From NCBI GenBank assembly GCA_015065785.1, contig SVPR01000006.1:1-64000 (forward strand): DNA of 64,000 nt, read 5' to 3'. This document shows positions 32,086 to 41,541 of this stretch, in pieces. Both the position numbers and the translations under genes were made by a program. The stretch comes from Oscillospiraceae bacterium (GTDB lineage Bacteria > Bacillota > Clostridia > Oscillospirales > Acutalibacteraceae). The stretch's first letter is position 1. The number at the start of each line of letters is the position of its first letter. Under the pieces are notes generated by a model, which saw nothing but the letters and a program-made list of their open reading frames with translations, was not told where the DNA came from and did no database searches.

Positions 32086-33399
32086 TTACTTCACAAACTC
32101 ATTATAAATCGCTTCTAAGGTTGCAACATAATCTTCTTCTGCAACACCAACAATAATGTTAAGCTCACTTGAGCCCTGGTCAATCATTCTGATGTTGATA
32201 TCGCTGTTTGCAATAGCCTTGAAGAGTCTGCTTGCAGTACCCTTTGAGCCTGCCATTCCTCTGCCAACAACTGCAACGAGTGCAATACCGTTGTAAATTG
32301 TGATATTATCAGGCTTTGTTTTTCTTTGAATTTCAGCAACGACTGTATCTTTAACAGGTAAAAAGTCGTTATCGTTAACAACAACTGACATTGTGTCAAT
32401 ACCTGATGGAAGATGCTCAAAGCAAATCTTATGATTTTCAAGAGTTTCAAGAACTTTTCTGCCAAAGCCGATTTCTGAATTCATCATATCCTTTTCAATA
32501 GCAATAACTGAAAAGCCCTTTTTACCTGCGATACCTGTAATAACTGTGTCAACCTTGTTTGATTCTACAGTTGAAACAATCATTGTGCCTGCATCCTCAG
32601 GCTTGTTTGTATTACGGATGTTTATCGGAATACCCTTTTCTCTTACAGGGAAAATTGCATCCTCGTGCATTACAGTTGCACCCATATATGAAAGCTCACG
32701 AAGCTCACGATAAGTAATTGTGTTAATAACCTTTGGATTTTTAACGCATCTTGGGTCTGCCATAAGCATACCTGAAACATCAGTCCAGTTTTCATAAATA
32801 TCTGCACTGATTGCTCTTGCAACGATTGAGCCTGTAATATCTGAACCACCACGGGAGAAGGTTTTAATTGTTCCGTTTGGCATAACACCATAGAAACCTG
32901 GAACAACTGCGTGTGTATGCTCCTTAAGAATTTTTGTAAGCTCTTCGTTAGTTTTTTCTGTATCGAGCTCACCGTTTTCTGTGAAGAAAATGCCATCCTC
33001 CGCATCAATAAAATCATAGCCTAAGAATTCAGCTAAAATCATTGAGTTAAGGTATTCGCCACGAGAAGCAATATAGTCACGACCTGCGTGGTGAACAATA
33101 GCATTTTTAATTCTGTCAAATTCAGACTGCAAGCAGAAATCAAGACCTAATTCTTCAATGATTCCGTTATATCTGTCCTCAATCAACTTGAATGCTTCGT
33201 CAATATCCTTATTTTCCTTAACTAATTTATAACAGGAATATAACATATCTGTTACTTTAATGTCTTCATCGTATCTTTTACCGGGAGCAGAAGCAACAAC
33301 AAATCTTCTTGCATCGTCAGATTTAATAATGTCTGCTACCTTTCTGAATTGGTTGGCATCAGCAAGTGAGCTACCACCGAATTTTACAACTTTAACCAT
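32086..33399 (-). CDS. Aspartate kinase
   Basis: Phosphorylates aspartate, the first step to lysine, threonine, methionine and diaminopimelate. The kinase domain shows VKVVKFGGSSLADANQFRKVADII, RRFVVASAPGKR, HAVVPGFYGVMPNGTIKTFSRGGSDITGSIVARA and YENWTDVSGMLMADPRCV. Two ACT domains follow (VITGIAGKKGFSVIAIEKDMMNSEIGFGRKVLETL and IALVAVVGRGMAGSKGTASRLFKAI...DQGSSELNIIVGV), implying feedback control. Length 437 fits the monofunctional clostridial type. It is transcribed alone, divergent from the YlmH-like gene. GGGGTACATATT precedes the ATG. Confidence 0.96.
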   Translation of the reverse strand: MVKVVKFGGSSLADANQFRKVADIIKSDDARRFVVASAPGKRYDEDIKVTDMLYSCYKLVKENKDIDEAFKLIEDRYNGIIEELGLDFCLQSEFDRIKNAIVHHAGRDYIASRGEYLNSMILAEFLGYDFIDAEDGIFFTENGELDTEKTNEELTKILKEHTHAVVPGFYGVMPNGTIKTFSRGGSDITGSIVARAISADIYENWTDVSGMLMADPRCVKNPKVINTITYRELRELSYMGATVMHEDAIFPVREKGIPINIRNTNKPEDAGTMIVSTVESNKVDTVITGIAGKKGFSVIAIEKDMMNSEIGFGRKVLETLENHKICFEHLPSGIDTMSVVVNDNDFLPVKDTVVAEIQRKTKPDNITIYNGIALVAVVGRGMAGSKGTASRLFKAIANSDINIRMIDQGSSELNIIVGVAEEDYVATLEAIYNEFVK

Positions 33400-33635
33400 A
33401 ATATGTACCCCTTAAATAAAATAACTATGTACGATATACTACCACTATTTATTTTTTTTAGCAACAAAAAATTTACACTCTGAAAAAAGTTCTAAACTTG
33501 TTATAAATGTTACTAAACTCAATTAAAATAACTTGTGCAAAATAACTACAGAATTTGTATTATTTTTCATTCACCTCTTTTAAAATCCTTGATTATATGG
33601 TATATTCTTACATATTATATGAAAATATTGAAAGA

Positions 33636-34391
33636 GTGGTGACAATTCTGGAAAAGGAAGAAGCACTTTTAATAAAAAGATTTAAAGAGCTATCAACTCG
33701 CTCCTACAACCGCGGAATTTTTGTCTATTCAGATTTTCTTAATATGTATGAGCAGGATTTGCTTTTTTCTAATGTAAACACACCATTTTCTCTTTTTGGT
33801 GGTTTTTCGGGTGCTGAAAGACAAATTGCAATATTCGGGAGCGAAGAAGAGCTGGGGTATTCTCCGACTTACCCTGTTTCTTGCATTTTAGTTTCACCAT
33901 TAATGCAAAAATTTGCAGATGATTTAACTCACCGTGATTTTTTAGGCTCTGTGTTAGGACTTGGAATAAAAAGAGAAACTGTCGGGGATATAATAATAAA
34001 AAATAATACCGGCTACATCTTCTGCCTTGATACAGTTGCAGATTATATTAAAGAAAATCTGAAAAAGGTGCGTCACACCTCGGTTAAATGTGAAATTGCT
34101 ACCGAAATCCCCGATGAAGTAAACCCGGAATTAGAAGAGAAAATAATTGTTATTGCTTCAGAACGATTAGATGCAATCATTGCAGAGGTTTATAATCTTT
34201 CAAGAAGCGAAAGCAACTCGCTTTTTCTTGCAAAAAAGGTTTTTGTTAACAATAAGCTTACAGAAAATAATTCACATAAAATTAAAACAGGTGATACCAT
34301 CTCCGTCAGAGGCTTCGGTCGATTTAACTTCCTCGGAATTTTACAGGAAACAAGGAAAGGAAAGCTGAGGGCGAAAGTCGAAGTTTTTTAG
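33636..34391 (+). CDS. YlmH-like RNA-binding protein (S4 domain)
   Basis: YlmH proteins carry a C-terminal S4 RNA-binding domain and are linked to ribosome quality control in Firmicutes. Here LEKEEALLIKRFKELSTRSYNRGIFVYSDFLNMYEQDLL matches the N-terminal domain. AIFGSEEELGYSPTYPVSCILVSPL and HRDFLGSVLGLGIKRETVGDIII follow, then the S4 part: SERLDAIIAEVYNLSRSESNSLFLAKKVFVNNKL...GDTISVRGFGRF. The frame is open to 33555, but that stretch overlaps likely promoter DNA. GTG 33636 (or 33639) after AAAGAG gives ~251 residues, near the B. subtilis length. The exact start is uncertain. Confidence 0.85.
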   Translation: MVTILEKEEALLIKRFKELSTRSYNRGIFVYSDFLNMYEQDLLFSNVNTPFSLFGGFSGAERQIAIFGSEEELGYSPTYPVSCILVSPLMQKFADDLTHRDFLGSVLGLGIKRETVGDIIIKNNTGYIFCLDTVADYIKENLKKVRHTSVKCEIATEIPDEVNPELEEKIIVIASERLDAIIAEVYNLSRSESNSLFLAKKVFVNNKLTENNSHKIKTGDTISVRGFGRFNFLGILQETRKGKLRAKVEVF

Positions 34392-34621
34392 GATCAGGAA
34401 ACAGAAAACAGGAAGCAGGAAATAGAACAAATTAAATTATCCTATCATTTTAAGTTGATTGTAAAACCAGCTTTAAATGATAGGATAAAGTGTTTTTAAT
34501 TCACTTGTGATTATAATCAAGGCGAAGCCCTGTTTCCTGTTTCCTGTTTCCTGCTTCCTGTTTCCTGCTTCCTGTTTCCTGTTTCCTGTTTCCTGCTTCC
34601 TGTTTCCTGCTTCCTGTTTCC
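34390..34621. repeat. Heptad-armed inverted-repeat element (copy F), best example
   Basis: The left arm (34390-34425) has four GGAAACA/GGAAGCA-type heptads. A core hairpin follows: TTATCCTATCATTT(T)AAG, 34438-34455, with 34471-34488, one bulge. Then GATTATAATCAAGGCGAAGCCC with a GGC-GAA-GCC mini-hairpin. The right arm has thirteen uninterrupted heptads (TGTTTCC or TGCTTCC) at 34531-34621. It ends 5 bp before the stop codon of the polysaccharide deacetylase gene. The arms are inverted relative to each other. Confidence 0.92.
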
Positions 34622-34625
34622 TGAA

Positions 34626-36974
34626 TTACTTCGCAGAGTAGTACGCACTGCCATTCTTCATAGTAACGCCCTTTGCGTCCATAAGCTCTGTAACGGTAAC
34701 TATCTGATAACCGTTTTTAATAAGCCACGGCACTATTGTTTCGGTAGCACTTGCAGTTGAATCATATAAGTCGTGCATTAAAACTATTGAGCCGTCACGA
34801 ACATTGTTTTTAATATTAGAAACAATTTTAGAAGCGTTTCTGCTTTCCCAGTCACGAGTGTCAACCGACCACATAATAATCGGGTAAGCAGTATTATTTT
34901 TCACTGTACTATTATTAAATGAGCCACCCGGCGGTCGCATTAAAACAGGATTTTCGCCTGTTATTGCCTTAACCTTTGAATCAGTATTGCTGAGTTCATT
35001 CTTAATGCCTGAGCCTGAAAGTGAAGTAAGTGTAGCGTGATTATTTGTATGATTTCCTATTTCGCAATTCAAATCATACGCACGCTTAATCTGAGATTTA
35101 TAGCTATTGACTCTTGAGCCAACAACAAAAAATGTTGCTCTTGAATTATACTTTTCAAGTGTATTTAAAATTCTTGTTGTCGCACTGTTTGACGGACCGT
35201 CATCATAAGTCAACGCCACCATTGGCTTTGTTAAATCTAAAACTCTCGCACATTTCACATTTGAATTCCCACTCACTATTCCATAATAAGATGTTGCTCT
35301 TACAATATATGAATATTGACTACCGACTTTAATTGCAGTATCGGTATATGAAAGTGTGTTTGCATCAACTGTTTTTATTGCCTGATATTTTCCCGAATTT
35401 TCTTTTCTGAATATTGTGTAGGTCTGAGCACCGCCGACCCTATCCCACTCAACTACAATTTTCTGACTTTTAAAGCATCTTGCAGAGGTTATTTTCGGCG
35501 ATGAAAAATATACTCCCGTTACACCATTTGCATCAAAAGAGCTCTTGGCTTTTTTGTGCCAGGCAATTACGGTGTAATTATAGTTAACACCTGAAGCAAC
35601 ATTTTTATCGGTATATGAAAGAGTTGCACCATTTTTTGTAGTGCCTATCTTTTGCCATGCACCATTATCTATTCTTCGGTAAACTGTGTAATATTCTGCA
35701 ACAGCAACTTTTTTCCACGAAACAGTCAAACCGCTTGTTGCCGCTTTCACACCAACTAATTCCGGATGAGGTACACAATATGTGTAAACACCTTTCTTAT
35801 AGCTACTCATATATTTACCAGAAACAGCCTTTACTGTGTAATAATACTTTACACCAGCTTTCACATTTGTATCTGTATATGTTGATGCAGAGCTTGAAAC
35901 ATCGCCTAATACAACCCATTTACCACCGTTTACTTTTCGGTAAACTCTGTATTTCTGGGCACCGCTGACCTTATTCCAGAAAACCTTAATACCATTTACG
36001 GAATTCTTCGCTTCTGTAACATTTGGCTCATTTAAAAACATAATGCTTTTGTTTGTTTCGAAGCTACTTTTGATTTCACCCTCAAGGGCTATAACACAGT
36101 AATATGAATTTTTTCCGCTTTTAGCAGAAGTATCTAAATAAGAAAGGACATTTGATTTTACAATTTTAATTCTTGTCCATTCTTTATCTGTAGGTGCTTT
36201 TTTATAAACTCTGTATGTAGTAGCCTTTGGGTTTTTAGTCCAGGTTACCTGAACACCCTTATTTGTATTTGTTAATGCTACAGTAGGAGTGGCTACATAA
36301 TGAACACTGACGCCCACCTTGTCGTAACCGCTTAATGCATTATTGTAAACTGCTTTTACTGTATAGATATAATCCGTTCCGTTTTTGGCGGTTTTGTCCA
36401 AATATTTCTTTGTGTGCTCACCCTCAGTGTAAGCGATTTTTTGCCAACCGCTTTTAGCAGTTTTTCTGTAAACATTGTAGCCTGCCGCATTCTCTGTTGA
36501 AACCCAGTTAACCGCTACGCCACCAACAGCATTTTTAGCAGAGGTTAATTTCGGTGTTGTTAAATAAACCTTAAAGGTAAAGCCATTCTCTGTTGCATAT
36601 TTCTGTGCTTCTGAATTCGCTCTTCCCCAAATAACAAAATTTTCTTTTTTTACTTTTTCGCCATTTTCGTTATATATGTAGCCTAAAGAAAATTCACCAA
36701 TATTCACAACAGTTTTAGGTACGATTACCTCTGTAACATCCTTACATTTTAAAAATGCATTTTCAGAAATAGCTGTAACCATAATTCCTTCGTGATTTTC
36801 AGGAATTTTAACCTTACCCGTTGCTGTTTCATCATAGGTTTTAAGCGAACAGATAACTCCGTTTTCGTGAATATCAAACACTGTTTCCTGTGTGTAATTT
36901 GCAAACGCTAAAATGCTTGTAGCTAAAAGCACTATACATAAACTTATAACGCTTATTACTATTTTCTTTTTCAT
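34626..36974 (-). CDS. Secreted polysaccharide deacetylase with five FN3-like repeats
   Basis: Signal peptide (1-25), then a BspA-like leucine-rich segment (IMVTAISENAFLKCKDVTEVIVPKTVVNIGEFSL). Five FN3-like modules follow (~140-575), each with a VYRK...W...Y.D...YYTVKA pattern. The C-terminal NodB/CE4 domain shows VALTYDDGPS (two Asp), EIGNHTNNHATL (metal His), LMRPPGGSFNN, IIMWSVDTRDWESRN and SIVLMHDLYD. It probably N-deacetylates peptidoglycan, chitin-like or surface glycan, with the repeats holding it to a polymer. Length 782. Its stop codon abuts a heptad array. Confidence 0.92.
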   Translation of the reverse strand: MKKKIVISVISLCIVLLATSILAFANYTQETVFDIHENGVICSLKTYDETATGKVKIPENHEGIMVTAISENAFLKCKDVTEVIVPKTVVNIGEFSLGYIYNENGEKVKKENFVIWGRANSEAQKYATENGFTFKVYLTTPKLTSAKNAVGGVAVNWVSTENAAGYNVYRKTAKSGWQKIAYTEGEHTKKYLDKTAKNGTDYIYTVKAVYNNALSGYDKVGVSVHYVATPTVALTNTNKGVQVTWTKNPKATTYRVYKKAPTDKEWTRIKIVKSNVLSYLDTSAKSGKNSYYCVIALEGEIKSSFETNKSIMFLNEPNVTEAKNSVNGIKVFWNKVSGAQKYRVYRKVNGGKWVVLGDVSSSASTYTDTNVKAGVKYYYTVKAVSGKYMSSYKKGVYTYCVPHPELVGVKAATSGLTVSWKKVAVAEYYTVYRRIDNGAWQKIGTTKNGATLSYTDKNVASGVNYNYTVIAWHKKAKSSFDANGVTGVYFSSPKITSARCFKSQKIVVEWDRVGGAQTYTIFRKENSGKYQAIKTVDANTLSYTDTAIKVGSQYSYIVRATSYYGIVSGNSNVKCARVLDLTKPMVALTYDDGPSNSATTRILNTLEKYNSRATFFVVGSRVNSYKSQIKRAYDLNCEIGNHTNNHATLTSLSGSGIKNELSNTDSKVKAITGENPVLMRPPGGSFNNSTVKNNTAYPIIMWSVDTRDWESRNASKIVSNIKNNVRDGSIVLMHDLYDSTASATETIVPWLIKNGYQIVTVTELMDAKGVTMKNGSAYYSAK

Positions 36975-37117
36975 AAAACATCTTCTCTCTTTTTTACCAC
37001 TTAAACTGAATAACTCAGTTCGACTCTTTTCGACCTGTTATATTATATAATACTTTTTTTCATTATTCAATGGAAATAACAATATTGTAAATTTTTAATA
37101 TTATTTTCACAGTTTAA

Positions 37118-37160
37118 TTGTAAAAACAGAATATTTGTGTTAGAATATTATAAATATTCT
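37118..37160 (+). promoter_or_regulatory. Promoter with palindrome upstream of aminopeptidase gene
   Basis: TTGTAA (37118-37123), 17-bp spacer, TAGAAT (37141-37146). The palindrome AGAATATT-ATA-AATATTCT (37142-37160) covers the -10 box and start point. A repressor site is likely, but its protein is unknown. Confidence 0.6.
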
Positions 37161-37182
37161 ATTCTTTTTATAGGAGTTCTTT

Positions 37183-38409
37183 ATGACTAAAACAATTATG
37201 AAAAAATATGCACATCTCATAGCAAGAGTTGGTGCAAATATTAAAAAAGGTCAGCCTGTAAGAATTATTGCAGAAGCCGACCAGTTCGAGTTTGTTAATT
37301 TACTCGTTACAGAGTGCTATAAATTGGGTGCTTCAAGAGTTGATATTGACTGGACTTATCAGCCAATTACAAAGACTGATTATAAGTACAGAAGCTTAAA
37401 ATCTCTTTCAGAGGTACCACTCTGGAAAGAAGAAAAATTAAAGCTGATGGTTGAAGAGATTCCTTGCAGAATTTACATTGAAAGCGAAGACCCTGACGGA
37501 CTTAAGGGTGTAAACCGTGAGAAAATGCAAAAATCACAAATGGCAAGGTATAAGGTAACTAAAAAATACAGCGATGCACTTGAAAACAAGGACCAGTGGA
37601 CTATTGCCGCTGTTCCCTCTTACGCCTGGGCTAAAAAGGTGTTCCCTAATGAAACAAAAAGAAATGCCTACAACAAGCTCTGGGACGCTATTTTAGAAAC
37701 TGTTTATGTTACTAAAGACAACGACCCCGTTAAAGAATGGGAAAATCACAACAAAAATTTAAAAGAGCGTACAAAATGGCTCAACGAGAAAAAGTTTGAT
37801 TATTTAGAATACAAAAGCTCAAACGGCACAAATTTCAGAGCAGATTTAATTCCGGAGGCACATTGGTGCGGTGGCGGTGAAGAAACTCTTTCGGGTAATT
37901 TCTTTAACCCTAATTTACCGACACAAGAAGTTTTTACTTCTCCCAAAAAGGGCTTTGCAGAGGGCACTCTGGTTTCTACAAAGCCACTTTCTTATCAGGG
38001 ACAGTTAATTGAAGATTTTAAAATCACTTTTAAAAACGGCAAGGCAGTTTCCTGGGATGCAAAAGAAAACAAAGATTTATTAGACAAAATGCTTTCTATG
38101 GACGAGGGTGCTCCGTATTTAGGCGAATTAGCTCTCATTCCGCAAAACAGCCCTATTGCAAACACAGGCATTCTTTTCTACAACACACTTTTTGATGAAA
38201 ATGCAAGCTGTCATGTTGCATTAGGCAGAGGCTTCTGCGACACAATTGACGATTTTCAGAATAAAACTCTCGAAGAGTGTCAGGCTCTCGGAGTTAACGA
38301 CAGTATGATTCATGTTGACTTTATGATTGGTGCCGATGACCTTACCATTACAGGCTATAAAAACGGTAAAGCATACCCGATATTTGTAAACGGCAACTGG
38401 GCATTCTGA
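37183..38409 (+). CDS. Aminopeptidase, M29 family (AmpS type)
   Basis: Metal-dependent cytosolic aminopeptidase. The 408 residues show the family plan: YAHLIARVGANIKKGQPVRIIAE at the N-terminus, WTIAAVPSYAWAKKVFPN, and candidate metal ligands Glu in LPTQEVFTSP, Glu in YLGELALIP, His in ASCHVALGRG, then NDSMIHVDFMIGADDL with His and Asp. The C-terminus IFVNGNWAF is typical. TAGGAG precedes the ATG. A palindromic promoter lies upstream. The phosphoesterase-TPR gene starts 35 bp after its stop and may be co-transcribed. Confidence 0.95.
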   Translation: MTKTIMKKYAHLIARVGANIKKGQPVRIIAEADQFEFVNLLVTECYKLGASRVDIDWTYQPITKTDYKYRSLKSLSEVPLWKEEKLKLMVEEIPCRIYIESEDPDGLKGVNREKMQKSQMARYKVTKKYSDALENKDQWTIAAVPSYAWAKKVFPNETKRNAYNKLWDAILETVYVTKDNDPVKEWENHNKNLKERTKWLNEKKFDYLEYKSSNGTNFRADLIPEAHWCGGGEETLSGNFFNPNLPTQEVFTSPKKGFAEGTLVSTKPLSYQGQLIEDFKITFKNGKAVSWDAKENKDLLDKMLSMDEGAPYLGELALIPQNSPIANTGILFYNTLFDENASCHVALGRGFCDTIDDFQNKTLEECQALGVNDSMIHVDFMIGADDLTITGYKNGKAYPIFVNGNWAF

Positions 38410-38443
38410 TAAAAAACAAATCTAAAAATACAGGTGATATATT

Positions 38444-40255
38444 ATGGCAATGGGAAAACCAAATAAATGGAAAACAGATAATTTTTTAAGAGCAACAAAA
38501 GAACCATTAAAGTTTTCAGAGGATGGCAAATTCAGAATTTTACATCTTACAGATATTCACGAGGTTATGCCTGAAATGGATGACGACAATAACAGAGAAA
38601 TTCCTGAAAACAAAGACAAGGAAACTCTTAATGTTATTGAAAAATGTCTTGAAGAAGCAAAACCTGATTTAGTTGTTTTCGGTGGCGACAATATAAGTGG
38701 CTATTGGGAAGAGTTCAACTATGATTTAATTCACAAGACAATTACAAAAATTGTTGAGCCAATTAAAAGAAGAAACATTCCTTTAGCACTCGTTTTTGGT
38801 AATCACGACGGCGAGGTTGGTTTTTACACCGATATTCAGATGATTATGTACAGCGACTACGACAACTGTCGCTCTACTCTTAATGACGAGGATGTTTTCG
38901 GTTGCGGTAACTGTAACCTGACTATTAAAAGCTCAGACGGCACAAAAAATGCTTACTCAATCTGGCTTATGGACTCAAACGACTATATGAATGATGAAGA
39001 CGGCGACTCTGGCTATGCTTATGTTCACAAGGACCAGATTGCGTGGTACGAAAAGAGAAGTAAAGAATTAGCTGATGAAAACGGTGGCAACCCTGTTCCT
39101 GCAATTCTCTTCCAGCATATTCCTGTTCAGCAGGAAATTCACGAGCTACAGGAAGTAACAGAAATAGGTGAAAATGTTGTTGAAAAAGACGGCAAATTCT
39201 ACTCCTACGGTGAAAAGCTTATCTCAGGCAGATTAAGAGAATTCCCTTGCCCCCCATTTATGAAGCAAGACCACACTGCACAATTTAAAAGCTGGAAAAA
39301 GATGGGCGACATTAAAGCCGCTTTCTTCGGTCACGACCATGTAAACGATTTTCACATTAAGGTTGACGGCATAAGCCTTTACCAGACTCTTGGTTGCGGT
39401 TATTTTACTTATGGCAAAGAGCGTGGCGGCAGACTTATTGTTCTTGATGAAAATAATCCTGAAATAATAGAAACAAAAACTCTCGAAGTTGAAAGAATTA
39501 CCACAACAGATTTCAGCAAAAAGCACGATGACGATGTTGCAGTAATTTTAAATGAATATGACGAGCTTTTAAATAAAAACCAGGTTAAAGAAGCAGGCGA
39601 ATATTTAGAAGCAGAAATTTTAAAAGCAAAAGAACGAGCAGATGCTTTTACTGAAATGACTTTACATAACGAGGTTGTTTCATTCCACAGAAGAACCGGC
39701 GAGCAGAAGAAGGCTGTTGGTGCTATAAATGAAATTTTAGAGCTACTCGAAAAATTCGGACTTGAAAATTCAGTTTTAGGTGCAAATATGTATCTTAACT
39801 GTGCTACTACTCTTAATTTCTTCCGCAGAACTGCTGAAGCTTTACCGCTTTTCGTAAGGGCTTTTGAAGCATATATCAATACAATTCCACAAAACGACTA
39901 TCGTTTCGCAGGCTTCTACAACAACTATGCTTTAGCTTTATATGAAAGTGAAAATTATGATGAAGCATTAAGATATTTCAGAAAAGCGTTAAATATTCTT
40001 TCACTTTATAAAGGCAACGATTCAGAAATGGCAGTTATTTTCTGTAATCTTTCACATCTTTTTGAGAAAACAAATGATGAAGAAATGATAAATAATTGCC
40101 TTAATTCTGCATATTTTGCATTGATGGATTATGACGGCGAAATCAATAACAATTTCCTTTTACACTGTCAGAAATGTAGTGAAGCCTTCAGATACTTCAA
40201 AAAAGACGAATTCTCAAAGGAAATTGAAGCAAAACTCGCAGAAATCAAAAAATAA
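38444..40255 (+). CDS. Metallophosphoesterase fused to TPR-like repeats
   Basis: The calcineurin-like domain occupies residues 1-350: FRILHLTDIHEV, VVFGGDNISGYWEEF, LVFGNHDGEVG, ILFQHIPVQ, FFGHDHVNDFHI. The remaining ~250 residues are helical TPR-type repeats (VVSFHRRTGEQKKAVGAINEILELLEKFG..., GFYNNYALALYESENYDEALRYFRKALNIL, NLSHLFEKTNDEEMINNCLNSAYFAL). The start ATG 38444 follows AGGTGAT. No signal peptide, so a cytosolic phosphodiesterase/phosphatase with a protein-binding tail. The substrate is unknown; the fusion is uncommon in my experience. Confidence 0.87.
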   Translation: MAMGKPNKWKTDNFLRATKEPLKFSEDGKFRILHLTDIHEVMPEMDDDNNREIPENKDKETLNVIEKCLEEAKPDLVVFGGDNISGYWEEFNYDLIHKTITKIVEPIKRRNIPLALVFGNHDGEVGFYTDIQMIMYSDYDNCRSTLNDEDVFGCGNCNLTIKSSDGTKNAYSIWLMDSNDYMNDEDGDSGYAYVHKDQIAWYEKRSKELADENGGNPVPAILFQHIPVQQEIHELQEVTEIGENVVEKDGKFYSYGEKLISGRLREFPCPPFMKQDHTAQFKSWKKMGDIKAAFFGHDHVNDFHIKVDGISLYQTLGCGYFTYGKERGGRLIVLDENNPEIIETKTLEVERITTTDFSKKHDDDVAVILNEYDELLNKNQVKEAGEYLEAEILKAKERADAFTEMTLHNEVVSFHRRTGEQKKAVGAINEILELLEKFGLENSVLGANMYLNCATTLNFFRRTAEALPLFVRAFEAYINTIPQNDYRFAGFYNNYALALYESENYDEALRYFRKALNILSLYKGNDSEMAVIFCNLSHLFEKTNDEEMINNCLNSAYFALMDYDGEINNNFLLHCQKCSEAFRYFKKDEFSKEIEAKLAEIKK

Positions 40256-40348
40256 TATTAAAATTATATATAGTATTATATTGACAATAATTTCTGTTTT
40301 AGATAAAATATTTTAATAAACAAATTTTAACAGAATTTGAGTGGTTTT

Positions 40349-40951
40349 ATGGGAAACATAGCAATTTATGGTGGCTCTTTTGACCCACCGCACAAGGGGC
40401 ACAAATTGCTCGCAGAAAATTTAGCAAAGGAATGTAATGCCGACAAGGTTATAATTATTCCTGCCTACTCTTCCCCCTTTAAAGATGGCACTGTTGCTGA
40501 GGGAACTGACAGACTTGCTATGTGCCGTCACACCTTTACTGACCCGATATTTGAAATTTCTTCAATTGAAATTAACCGCGAGGAAAAAAGCTACACGGTT
40601 GACACTCTGAGAGATTTGAAAAAGTACTACCCTGATGACAAGCTGTTTTTGTTTATGGGTGATGATATGTTCCTGTCTCTTGCTAACTGGTACAAGTACA
40701 AGGAGTTGCTTTCACTCTGCACAATAGTTACCGCCGCAAGAACTGAAGATTTACGGTATTTAAGTGAAATAAAAACCTATGCAATAACAAAACTAGGTTT
40801 ACACGAGGGCGACTATATTCTTTCAAAAGAAAAACCGCTTGAGGTAAGCTCTACACTTTTAAGAACTATGCTTAAAAACAGATTGGACACAAGTAAATAC
40901 CTTACTTATGATACTATAAGTTATATCAAAAAAAGGGGGCTTTATTTATGA
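40349..40951 (+). CDS. nadD: Nicotinate-nucleotide adenylyltransferase
   Basis: Adenylates nicotinate mononucleotide to deamido-NAD in NAD synthesis. The nucleotidyltransferase signature is clear: NIAIYGGSFDPPHKGHKLLAENL (HxGH as HKGH), then IIIPAYSSPFK, YTVDTLRDLKKYYPDDKLFLFMGDDMFLSL (FIMGAD equivalent) and the ISSTEIR-like VSSTLLRTMLKNR. ATG 40349 follows a GAGTGG site; a TTG frame opening at 40337 is less likely. The stop overlaps yqeK (ATGA). This starts the nadD-yqeK-rsfS-leuS operon. Confidence 0.95.
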   Translation: MGNIAIYGGSFDPPHKGHKLLAENLAKECNADKVIIIPAYSSPFKDGTVAEGTDRLAMCRHTFTDPIFEISSIEINREEKSYTVDTLRDLKKYYPDDKLFLFMGDDMFLSLANWYKYKELLSLCTIVTAARTEDLRYLSEIKTYAITKLGLHEGDYILSKEKPLEVSSTLLRTMLKNRLDTSKYLTYDTISYIKKRGLYL

Positions 40952-41541
40952 AAACCAATTCAGAATGCATTGAAATTATTAAAGGCAGACTTACAGAACA
41001 ACGATTTATTCATTCTTTAAATGTTGCAGACTGTGCAAAAGAGCTTGCAATTAAATTTGGTGCAGACCCCGAAAAAGCATACACAGCAGGGCTTATTCAC
41101 GATTCCTGTAAAAATCTTGAGCCAAGTGCTCAGTTACAATATTTACTTGAAAATAATATTGAGCTTTCAGAATATGAATTAGCAGCGCCTAAGCTTTTCC
41201 ACGCAATTTGTGGTGCAGTTTTTGCAGAAAAGGAATTAGGCTGTACTGACGAAGAAATTATAACCGCGGTGCGTTACCACACCACAGGCAGAAGTAATAT
41301 GACACTTTTGGAAAAGGTTATATTTATTGCCGACTTTATAGGCAAAGAGCGTAATTATGACGGCGTTGAAATTATGAGGGAAAAGGCGTTTCGCTCGCTC
41401 GATGAAGCAATTGTTGAGGGTTTAAGCTTTACAATAATTGACTTAATTAAAAAAGAAAGATTGGTTCATCCTGATACTATGGGGGCTTATAATGCCGCAC
41501 TTATTAATATGAAAAAAGAAAAAGGAGAGAATTTAATATGA
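40948..41541 (+). CDS. yqeK: HD-domain diadenosine tetraphosphatase YqeK
   Basis: YqeK enzymes symmetrically hydrolyse Ap4A to ADP. The HD motif is complete: RFIHSLNVADCAKELA (first His), YTAGLIHDSCKN (HD), PKLFHAICGAVFAEKELG and AVRYHTTGRSNMTLLEKVIFIADFIGKER (late His and Asp). The 197 residues fit the family. It overlaps nadD by 4 bp and rsfS by 4 bp, implying coupled translation in the conserved Firmicutes order. Confidence 0.95.
   Translation: MKTNSECIEIIKGRLTEQRFIHSLNVADCAKELAIKFGADPEKAYTAGLIHDSCKNLEPSAQLQYLLENNIELSEYELAAPKLFHAICGAVFAEKELGCTDEEIITAVRYHTTGRSNMTLLEKVIFIADFIGKERNYDGVEIMREKAFRSLDEAIVEGLSFTIIDLIKKERLVHPDTMGAYNAALINMKKEKGENLI

Noticed and set aside
34531-34621. CRISPR or telomere-like repeat
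   Set aside because: Units are 7 bp without spacers; a heptad array tied to an inverted element explains it better.
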